A stretch of 6,202 nucleotides of DNA, from the NCBI GenBank assembly GCA_012799165.1, contig JAAZLU010000051.1:1-6202 (forward strand), written 5' to 3'. Origin of the DNA: Clostridiales bacterium (GTDB lineage: Bacteria > Bacillota > Clostridia > Peptostreptococcales > Anaerovoracaceae). The notes beneath the pieces are model-generated. The model had not been told where the DNA came from and did no database searches. It saw nothing but the letters and a program-made list of their open reading frames with translations. How positions within the stretch are numbered: the first letter of the stretch is position 1; every line of letters starts with the position of its first letter. Both the position numbers and the translations under genes were made by a program. This document shows positions 1-5,362 of the stretch, in pieces.

Positions 1-648
1 AAAGAGGAAAGAGAGTCGAAAGCCCGCCTGCTTTTAGAGCGATTCAGGCTGAAAGATGCGGGAAAACGACCCTTTAAAGCATATTCAAAAGGGATGCGCC
101 GCAAGCTGACTATTGCGGCAGCACTAATTCATTCTCCGCAGGTTCTATTTCTTGACGAACCGACAAGCGGAATCGATGTGGAAAGTTCCAGGCAAATACG
201 CAAAATGATAATAGATTTAAAGGAGCAAGGTACAAGTATATTCCTTACCACTCATTATATCGAGGAAGCAGAGCGCATTTGCGATAGGCTCGCCTTCATA
301 GTTGAGGGAAAAATTGTCGCATCGGGCAGCGTTGCGGAATTGATGGAGAGTATTTCTCATGAACATTCTGTCCGTTTTGTTGCAAATGGAGGCATTGAGG
401 CTTTCGGCCCTGAATTGCAGTCTCGTTTTAAAGGAAGCGAGCTCACAGTCCAAGCAGATAATTCTCTAGTGATGACATCGGAGGAGCGCGTTCCTCTATT
501 TCCAATCATGGAGTTCTTTCATGAGAAGGGGATTGAAATTTACGAGGCGCGGGAATTGCGTCCCTCTCTGGAAGATGTATTTGTAAAACTGACCGGCATT
601 GAATCTTCCGCAATGAAAAAGGAGAAAGAAAAAGGAGGCCGGAGATGA
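1..648 (+). CDS. ABC-2 type exporter ATP-binding protein, 5'-truncated by the window edge
   Basis: This is the C-terminal 215 residues of a cytoplasmic ATPase that powers an ABC-2 exporter of the DrrA/NatA kind. Frame 1 is open from base 1, so the gene starts upstream; the ATG at 94 is internal because it lies inside the signature motif. Visible parts, in residues counted from base 1, are a C-loop YSKGM (29-32 region), Walker B with LFLDEPTSGID (49-59), an H-loop in TTHYIEEAE (His 85), and a tail ending in the LRPSLEDVFVKLTG element typical of this subfamily. Walker A and the Q-loop must lie outside the window. The stop codon overlaps the permease start (ATGA), and an AAGGAGG site for the permease lies inside this gene's 3' end, so the two are translationally coupled. 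The transported substrate cannot be deduced; drug, lipid or ion export are all possible. Confidence 0.93.
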   Translation, partial: KEERESKARLLLERFRLKDAGKRPFKAYSKGMRRKLTIAAALIHSPQVLFLDEPTSGIDVESSRQIRKMIIDLKEQGTSIFLTTHYIEEAERICDRLAFIVEGKIVASGSVAELMESISHEHSVRFVANGGIEAFGPELQSRFKGSELTVQADNSLVMTSEERVPLFPIMEFFHEKGIEIYEARELRPSLEDVFVKLTGIESSAMKKEKEKGGRR

Positions 649-1376
649 AGAGTTTGATTGCATTTTGGAATATTCTTAAAAAGGATATGAAGAATTATTA
701 TCTGAAACCCCCGAACATTAGTTGGGGCATAATTTTCCCGCTTTCGTGGACCCTCATGCAGCTGATTCGCTCTCCCGGCGGAAGTATTCCGGACCTGCTT
801 CCCGGCTTGATTTCGATGAGCGTTTTATTCGGCACTACTTCTATGCTGGCTGTAACTATTACCTTTGAGCGGAGCAGCAGATCATTCGAGCGCCTGCTAT
901 TGGCTCCGATAAGTATAAATACGATGGTACTTGCAAAAATCACGGGAACTGTCTTGTTCGGAATTTTTAATGCATTCGTCCCGTTAATTTTCGCGAGCTT
1001 CGTTGTCGATCTTGGCGCAGTGAAATGGGGACAGTTGCTGCTCGCAGTTTTGATGATAGCTATCACATCGGCATTGACCGGATTATTGATTGCGGTATCG
1101 GCCAAACAGGTATTTGAAGCGCAGACTCTTTCAAATTTCTTTCGCTTTCCCATGTTGTTCCTCTGCGGCCTTTTTATACCGATATCCGGTCTTCCTGCAT
1201 TTCTGCGACCTGTATCGTCTTGCCTTCCGCTAACTTACGGAGCTGACATTCTTAAAGGCGCGATCGTGGGTGCCAATACTTTGTCTGTTTCGCTTTCCTT
1301 TGGGATTTTGATGCTTTTTACGGTAGTGTTGTTTTTTGTCTGCCGACATAATATTAACAGGAAATGGATTTTATAA
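645..1376 (+). CDS. ABC-2 type exporter permease
   Basis: This 243-residue integral membrane protein forms the transmembrane channel for the ATPase encoded just upstream. Six hydrophobic segments can be picked out at roughly residues 25-42, 52-74, 98-122, 128-152, 166-186 and 215-234, which matches the six-helix ABC2_membrane family and its usual 230-270 residue length. Family hallmarks are the amphipathic stretch FERSSRSFERLLLAPIS (74-90), corresponding to the 'RE.GTLERLL.TPIS' element, and PMLFLCGLFIPISGLP followed by LPLTYGADILKG (169-205), corresponding to the conserved 'FLSG.FFP..LP...P.TY..D' region. The start is fixed by AAGGAGG at 632-638, six bases before the ATG, and by the 4-base overlap with the ATPase stop. 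It is the last gene of its operon on this strand. The substrate is unknown. Confidence 0.93.
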   Translation: MKSLIAFWNILKKDMKNYYLKPPNISWGIIFPLSWTLMQLIRSPGGSIPDLLPGLISMSVLFGTTSMLAVTITFERSSRSFERLLLAPISINTMVLAKITGTVLFGIFNAFVPLIFASFVVDLGAVKWGQLLLAVLMIAITSALTGLLIAVSAKQVFEAQTLSNFFRFPMLFLCGLFIPISGLPAFLRPVSSCLPLTYGADILKGAIVGANTLSVSLSFGILMLFTVVLFFVCRHNINRKWIL

Positions 1377-1390
1377 TGTCAGACATCTAA

Positions 1391-1415
1391 GCGGCCTCAA
1401 TTTTTCTAAGGTCGC
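1391..1415. other. Short imperfect stem-loop between convergent genes
   Basis: GCGGCCT at 1391-1397 can pair with AGGTCGC at 1409-1415 (seven pairs, one of them G-U) around an 11-base loop. It sits 15 bases after the permease stop and could slow or end transcription of the exporter operon. No T-run follows on either strand, so it is not a typical intrinsic terminator. The rest of the 109-base gap (1377-1485) is AT-rich with no other feature seen. Confidence 0.25.
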
Positions 1416-1485
1416 CGAAGAAAGAATATGGCTTAATAAAAATGACTAAATAATGGACAATGCTTCTAATTTTAAACACTATTAA

Positions 1486-2034
1486 CTATCGTTTTAAAAG
1501 AATGCTTTTTATACATTCGGGCATGGCGGCGACAATATTGTCTCCAACCTTTTCCGGAGCTTCCTTCATGCCGTTTCGCATCCAGTTTAGAAAATAAGTG
1601 GATACGCCTTCCGAGAAAATGCCGACTACAGTCTCGAGGTCTGAAGAAAGTGCTTCCGGATTCAATTTATTTCGTAGTGCTTTTATGTAAACCTGTAGCA
1701 CTTTTTTCTTGAAATGATCTGAAAAATTGTTCTGAGTTTCGTATTTAACTACTTGTGAAAAGAAGTTTGTATTCAATAAACAGGCTCGGGCCATCTCTGA
1801 TGCGCCATAGTGCATTCCTTCCACGCTTCCGTCCATCTTTGATATGATTTCGTCGGTTACCAGTTCACAGGAATAATTCATGAGATCTGCTTTATCTTTA
1901 AAATAGTTATAAAAAGTCTGCCTGGAGATTCCCGCGAATTTAGCGAATCCTTTTACGCTGATTTTTTGAATAGGAACACTCTTGCATAATTCAACGAAGG
2001 CCAGACCCAAGGCTCTTTTAGTCAATTTTCGCAT
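1486..2034 (-). CDS. TetR/AcrR family transcriptional regulator
   Basis: This is a 182-residue DNA-binding regulator. The N-terminal helix-turn-helix is clear: from about residue 24, KISVKGFAKFAGISRQTFYNYF, with the recognition helix around SRQTFYNYF (38-45) followed by KDKADLM. The C-terminal two thirds is a helical ligand-binding and dimerisation domain without a recognisable ligand motif. The FYNYFKDKADLM stretch and short length resemble the DhaS-like branch of TetR proteins common in Bacillota. The ATG at 2032-2034 is preferred because AAAGGAGG lies ten bases upstream (2045-2052); the frame stays open to an ATG at 2166, but that adds 44 low-complexity residues without a ribosome binding site. 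The gene is divergent from the acyl-CoA dehydrogenase operon and convergent with the exporter, so control of the divergent operon and of itself is the natural inference. The inducer, possibly an acyl-CoA or the pathway substrate, is unknown. Confidence 0.93.
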   Translation of the reverse strand: MRKLTKRALGLAFVELCKSVPIQKISVKGFAKFAGISRQTFYNYFKDKADLMNYSCELVTDEIISKMDGSVEGMHYGASEMARACLLNTNFFSQVVKYETQNNFSDHFKKKVLQVYIKALRNKLNPEALSSDLETVVGIFSEGVSTYFLNWMRNGMKEAPEKVGDNIVAAMPECIKSILLKR

Positions 2035-2044
2035 ACAGATTAAG

Positions 2045-2052
2045 CCTCCTTT
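2045..2052 (-). promoter_or_regulatory. Ribosome binding site that sets the tetR-family gene start
   Basis: The minus strand reads AAAGGAGG here, ten bases before the ATG at 2034. It is the only good Shine-Dalgarno sequence in the upstream region on this strand, and it decides in favour of the 182-residue protein over the 226-residue extension. Confidence 0.85.
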
Positions 2053-2125
2053 CAAAAAATAAGTCGAATTTACAAAGTTATAAAAATATATTTTGTTTTT
2101 AAGGTTCGGAAAACAATTATTCCGT

Positions 2126-2135
2126 CGAAATTTCG
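2126..2135. promoter_or_regulatory. Perfect 10-base palindrome, candidate TetR operator core
   Basis: CGAAATTTCG reads the same on both strands and lies 92 bases upstream of the regulator's start, within the divergent region. A related but imperfect GTCGAATTT occurs at 2063-2071, against GTCGAAATTT at 2124-2133. TetR proteins bind palindromes, usually longer ones, so this is a weak candidate based on position and symmetry only. Confidence 0.25.
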
Positions 2136-2151
2136 CTATAGCTTCCTGCTG

Positions 2152-2180
2152 ATTATATAAAATCATCGAAAACTTTGGAA
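2152..2180 (-). promoter_or_regulatory. Candidate promoter for the tetR-family gene
   Basis: On the minus strand a perfect -10 hexamer TATAAT (2157 down to 2152) is preceded, 17 bases away, by a poor -35 TTCCAA (2180-2175). This would give a leader of roughly 110 bases and overlaps the candidate forward promoter, so one bound regulator could block both. The weak -35 keeps confidence low. Confidence 0.25.
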
Positions 2181-2204
2181 GTCCTTTAGAGAAAATTGTA
2201 TAAA
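2175..2204 (+). promoter_or_regulatory. Candidate promoter for the acyl-CoA dehydrogenase operon
   Basis: TTGGAA (2175-2180) and TATAAA (2199-2204) are separated by 18 bases and resemble a sigma-70/sigma-A promoter. The -10 lies inside the AAAAT/ATTTT inverted repeat centred on 2201, a plausible place for a repressor. A competing candidate is TTGGCA (2215-2220) with TAGATT (2237-2242), 16 bases apart. The sequence alone does not decide between them. Confidence 0.3.
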
Positions 2205-2345
2205 TATTTTACACTTGGCAGCCTCTGTCCAAAAAGTAGATTTATTATTCTCATTGTTAATTGCATGAATGCGCTAAGTTTGGAAAAATAAATTGTAAGT
2301 AGTTTCTTATACCTATTCAGGTTAATTTAACAAGGAGGAGAGATT

Positions 2346-3488
2346 ATGTGGTACATGAACGAAGAGCGAGAGATGCTGCGGAAGATGGTGGCGGAATTCG
2401 CTGAAAATGAAGTTCGTCCTTTTGTTAAAGAGATGGAGGAGAAGGAAACTTTCCCGATGCATCTCATCAAGAGGGCGGGCGAGCTTGGAATTTTAGGTCT
2501 TTGCTTCCCCGAAGAACTGGGAGGAGTCGGAGTCGACTGGATTAACCTCGGTATAGCTATGGAGGAAATATCCAAGGTAAGCACCTGCGTCGGCCTCTTG
2601 GTCATGATGACGGCTGTCGGTTCTACCCTGTCTTTACAGTTTGTCGGAACCGAGGAGCAGAAGGAAAAGATCCTCAAGCCCTGTATCCGCGGAGAGCAGG
2701 TGCTCGCGATGTCGCTGTGCGAGCCTGTAGGAAGCTCCAATACCGCCGCTTACAAGACGAAGGCCGTACTTGACGGAGATGAGTGGGTCCTAAACGGAGG
2801 TAAGATCTTCTGCACCCTTGCCGGACAGTGCGAGTATTACGGCATTATGGCTCTTACTGACGAATTCAATCCTCTTACGATGGAAGGCGCGACGATGTTC
2901 CTCGTGCATAAGGACACCCCCCGCTTCAAGGTGGGTCATATTGAGAAGAAGCTCGCATGGCATGGTTCGGCGACAGGCTCAATTTACCTGACAGATTGCC
3001 GGGTTCCCAAGACCATGATTTTGGGAGAGGTCAACAAGGGGCTTCATGCTTTCGGAAGCACGGTTATGCAGACCTATGCCTACCTTGCGATACTTTCTCT
3101 GGGCGGCGCTGTAGGTGCTTATGAGGAAGCTCTCAGGTACACCAAGGAGAGGGTGCACATCGGCGGAAAAACATTGTTCGAGAATTTCCAGGCAGTAAGA
3201 CATCGTCTGGTCAATATGTATACGGAAATTGAGGCCTGCCGCGGCTTGCTTTACGGCTGCTTCGAGATGATGCAGCAGGGCAAGAACGGTGTAAAGGAGT
3301 GTATGGCTGCTAAGATTTATGCTCAGCAAGTTCACGAGAGCGTCGCAAGCCAGGCTGTAATGCTGCACGGTGGCAATGGCCTTATGGTCGATAACGGAAT
3401 AGAACGTTACTTCCGCGAATCCAAAATGATGGCTGTAGGAGGATTTGCCGTCGACATTATCCGCGATCAAATAAGTATGTTGCTTTAA
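2346..3488 (+). CDS. Acyl-CoA dehydrogenase family flavoprotein lacking the usual catalytic glutamates
   Basis: This 380-residue protein has the full length and domain order of the acyl-CoA dehydrogenase superfamily: N-terminal helical domain (about 1-120, with GILGLCFPEELGGVGVD at 48-64), central beta domain (about 121-225, with CEPVGSS at 125-131 and KLAWHGSATGS at 202-212), and C-terminal helical domain (about 226-380, with FQAVRHRL and LHGGNG at 340-345). Family members are FAD enzymes that form or reduce the alpha-beta double bond of acyl-CoAs and exchange electrons with ETF, encoded next door. AAGGAGG at 2333-2339 supports the start. Several hallmark residues differ: the canonical Tyr-Glu-Gly-Thr near the C terminus is GGFA (365-368), the isovaleryl-type Glu position aligns with Thr243, and the usual TEPGAGSD motif is CEPVGSSN. 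It may act mainly as an enoyl-CoA reductase, like crotonobetainyl-CoA reductase, or use another base. The substrate is unknown. Confidence 0.9.
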   Translation: MWYMNEEREMLRKMVAEFAENEVRPFVKEMEEKETFPMHLIKRAGELGILGLCFPEELGGVGVDWINLGIAMEEISKVSTCVGLLVMMTAVGSTLSLQFVGTEEQKEKILKPCIRGEQVLAMSLCEPVGSSNTAAYKTKAVLDGDEWVLNGGKIFCTLAGQCEYYGIMALTDEFNPLTMEGATMFLVHKDTPRFKVGHIEKKLAWHGSATGSIYLTDCRVPKTMILGEVNKGLHAFGSTVMQTYAYLAILSLGGAVGAYEEALRYTKERVHIGGKTLFENFQAVRHRLVNMYTEIEACRGLLYGCFEMMQQGKNGVKECMAAKIYAQQVHESVASQAVMLHGGNGLMVDNGIERYFRESKMMAVGGFAVDIIRDQISMLL

Positions 3489-3509
3489 TTTAAGCGATCG
3501 AGGTGAAAG

Positions 3510-4316
3510 ATGAATCTGAAGATTGCAGTATGCGTTAAGTCGGTACCGAATCCGGATCAGTTTTCTTCTCTTTCTTTGGATCCGGTGAGCAAAACCCTAA
3601 TCAGGGAGGGCATCGATTCCGTCATTAACCCTGCCGATCTGCATGCGATTGAATTGGCGGTGCAGTTAAAGGAACAGTACGGTGCTCATATAAGCCTGAT
3701 TTCCATGGGCCCTCAGCAGGCTCAAAAGGAACTGCGCATGGGTTTGGCATACGGTCCTGACGATGCGTTTCTTGTTAGCGATCGGGAGTTTGGCGGGGCG
3801 GACAGCCTCGCCACCTCCTATGTGCTCGCCAAGGCCTTGGAAAAGGCGGGTCCTTTCGACCTGATTATTCTCGGCAACGAGAGCGCCGACGGTGCGACCG
3901 CCCATGTGCCTTCCCAGGTGGGGATTATTATGGGACTTCCCAATATGACCGACATCGTAGGCTTTTCCCTGGACGAAAACGGAAAGACGAGAGTAAAGAA
4001 AAGGCTTCAGGGCAGGTATGCGATATACGAAGCGGAATTGCCTTTGGTAATAGGCGTCGCCAAGGATATCAATAAAGTCAGGACGGCGGGCATGCGGGGT
4101 GTTTTAGGCGCTAAGAACAAGCCTCTTACGGTATGGTCCGTAGAGAATTTTGAGGATCTCGATAAGACGAGAATCGGTCTTTCGGGTTCTCCGACTCAGG
4201 GCGGCGAATATCATACCGCTTCCTTCGGACGGGAAGCTACCGAGCTCAAGGGAAGCCCCGAAGAAATTGCATCCGAGTTGTCCAATATAATTCGACCGAT
4301 TTTAGGGAGGGAGTAA
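3510..4316 (+). CDS. etfB: Electron transfer flavoprotein, beta subunit
   Basis: This 268-residue small subunit of ETF carries electrons between the acyl-CoA dehydrogenase encoded upstream and another redox partner. Hallmarks are the N-terminal strand MNLKIAVCVKSVPNP, INPADLHAIELA (39-50), the nucleotide-binding segment SMGPQQAQKELRMGLAYG (65-82), the D-x-F-GG-D-x-AT segment (91-102), GNESADGATAHVPSQ (122-136) and the C-terminal RTAGMRGVLGAKNKP arm (191-205) that embraces the dehydrogenase in this family. The DG-x-T element at 127-130 resembles the form seen in flavin-based electron-bifurcating ETFs, whose EtfB binds a second FAD, rather than the AMP-binding form of mitochondrial-type ETF; this is suggestive only. 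The start follows GAGGTGA (3500-3506), 21 bases after the previous stop. A run AGGGAGGGAG at its 3' end is the ribosome binding site for etfA, so the pair is coupled. Confidence 0.95.
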   Translation: MNLKIAVCVKSVPNPDQFSSLSLDPVSKTLIREGIDSVINPADLHAIELAVQLKEQYGAHISLISMGPQQAQKELRMGLAYGPDDAFLVSDREFGGADSLATSYVLAKALEKAGPFDLIILGNESADGATAHVPSQVGIIMGLPNMTDIVGFSLDENGKTRVKKRLQGRYAIYEAELPLVIGVAKDINKVRTAGMRGVLGAKNKPLTVWSVENFEDLDKTRIGLSGSPTQGGEYHTASFGREATELKGSPEEIASELSNIIRPILGRE

Positions 4317-4319
4317 GCT

Positions 4320-5312
4320 ATGATATGTAAAAAAGAGATTTGGATATATGCCGAAACTGAAAGTCAGAAAATCGCTCCCTCTTATTATGAACTTTTGGGC
4401 AAGGCTCACGAGCTGAAGGAATCTTTAAACGAGGCTTACGAAATTGTCGCCGTGATTTTGAGCGATTCTGCGGAGGAAGTTTCCAAGGAGCTTCGCAGCA
4501 GTGCCGTCGACCGGGTGTATTGTCTGGAGCACGAAAAGCTGGGCAATTACAATCCGGAGTATTATGCAGCGGTTCTTAGCGAGTTTGCAAAAAAACATAA
4601 GCCCGAAATGCTGTGGATTGCAGCTTCCGCTATCGGAGGAGAATTGGCTCCTTCTGTGGCCGCTCTTCTGAATACGGGGCTTGCGGCTCACTGCGTAGAT
4701 ATTCTGATTAACGACAAGGGAGAGCTCGTTCACCTGGTGCCGGCCTTCGGAGGCAAACTGCTTACGGAGATTCTCGTTCCAAAGACCCGGCCCATAATGG
4801 CTTCTGTAAAGCCGGGAATCTTCAGAGAAAGGGAAATAGCCTGCAGCAAGGAGGCGGAGCTCGTTTTCGAAAGAGCGGAGATTTTGGACTCTATGGAGAG
4901 TCGTTTTAAGCTCGTGGAAGAGCAGGAGATGCAATCTTCGGGCCTTCCCGTGGAAAAGGCGGAGGTGGTTCTCGCCGGCGGAAGGGGAATAGGCAATACT
5001 CAGACATGGGAAAAGCTTAAGGAGCTTGCCGGGCGCCTGGACGGAGCGGTAGGTTATACGAGGTCGCTGGTCGACATAGGTCTTGAGGAAAACGAGCTTA
5101 ATATGATCGGTTCGAGCGGAAAGAGCGTTCGTCCCAAGCTGTATATGGGCTTCGGTATATCGGGTGCCTCGCACCATATATCGGGTATAAAGGACAGCGG
5201 GACGATTATCGCGGTCAATACCGACGATGAAGCCGACATCTTCGATTCCTCGGACTACAAGATCGTGGCGGACTGCGACCGTATATTGAGCGCTTTGCTC
5301 GAAGTCCTTTAG
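4320..5312 (+). CDS. etfA: Electron transfer flavoprotein, alpha subunit
   Basis: This 330-residue large subunit forms a heterodimer with EtfB and holds the electron-carrying FAD. The N-terminal domain (about 1-190) includes PEMLWIAASAIGGELAPSVAALL (95-117) and PAFGGKLLTEI (141-151). The C-terminal FAD domain is well preserved: VLAGGRGIG (217-225), VGYTRSLVDIGL (244-255) with the flavin-contacting Arg248, GSSGKSVRPKLYMGFGISGASHHISG (264-289), and NTDDEADIF...DYKIVAD (300-318). The usual G-x-TGK is GSSGK, a mild change. No cysteine-rich ferredoxin domain precedes the N terminus, unlike some bifurcating EtfA proteins. The ATG lies three bases after the etfB stop, with AGGGAGGGAG (4304-4313) upstream. 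It is the third gene of the operon; 50 bases separate it from the next gene and no terminator is visible there. Confidence 0.95.
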   Translation: MICKKEIWIYAETESQKIAPSYYELLGKAHELKESLNEAYEIVAVILSDSAEEVSKELRSSAVDRVYCLEHEKLGNYNPEYYAAVLSEFAKKHKPEMLWIAASAIGGELAPSVAALLNTGLAAHCVDILINDKGELVHLVPAFGGKLLTEILVPKTRPIMASVKPGIFREREIACSKEAELVFERAEILDSMESRFKLVEEQEMQSSGLPVEKAEVVLAGGRGIGNTQTWEKLKELAGRLDGAVGYTRSLVDIGLEENELNMIGSSGKSVRPKLYMGFGISGASHHISGIKDSGTIIAVNTDDEADIFDSSDYKIVADCDRILSALLEVL

Positions 5313-5362
5313 AGTAAATTTGATTTTAGTGTTGTATAAAGTATTTTGGAAAGGAGCTAGCT

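Larger units (their letters stand above)
2035..2345. promoter_or_regulatory. Divergent intergenic control region
   Basis: This 311-base AT-rich gap separates the divergent tetR-family gene and the acyl-CoA dehydrogenase operon, so it must hold promoters for both. It contains ribosome binding sites at both ends (2045-2052 minus; AAGGAGG 2333-2339 plus). Candidate promoters are annotated separately. Three small palindromes are visible: CGAAATTTCG (2126-2135), AAAAT/ATTTT arms around 2201 (2192-2210) and GTTAATTTAAC (2321-2331). Any of these could be part of an operator, but each is short enough to occur by chance in AT-rich DNA. No coding potential was recognised apart from the unlikely N-terminal extension of the regulator. 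Confidence 0.7.

Noticed and set aside
82..96. Degenerate ABC signature motif YSKGM instead of LSGGQ
   Set aside because: YSKGM is a common form in ABC-2 exporter ATPases of the NatA/DrrA type, so it does not indicate a broken gene.
1391..1415. Intrinsic terminator for the exporter operon or the regulator
   Set aside because: The stem is short, with a long loop, and no T-run follows on either strand; it is kept only as a low-confidence stem-loop.
2321..2331. GTTAATTTAAC palindrome next to the acyl-CoA dehydrogenase ribosome binding site as a definite operator
   Set aside because: It is perfect but short, made almost only of A and T, and does not recur elsewhere in the control region; chance is an adequate explanation.
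4425..5177. A 250-codon open frame on the minus strand across etfA
   Set aside because: It lies wholly inside a confidently identified etfA, has no ribosome binding site and matches no family; it is an antisense shadow.
5313..5362. Separate promoter (TATAAA at 5335-5340) for the flavoenzyme gene
   Set aside because: There is no acceptable -35 at 16-18 bases; the nearest TTGATT is only nine bases away, so read-through from the operon is the simpler explanation.
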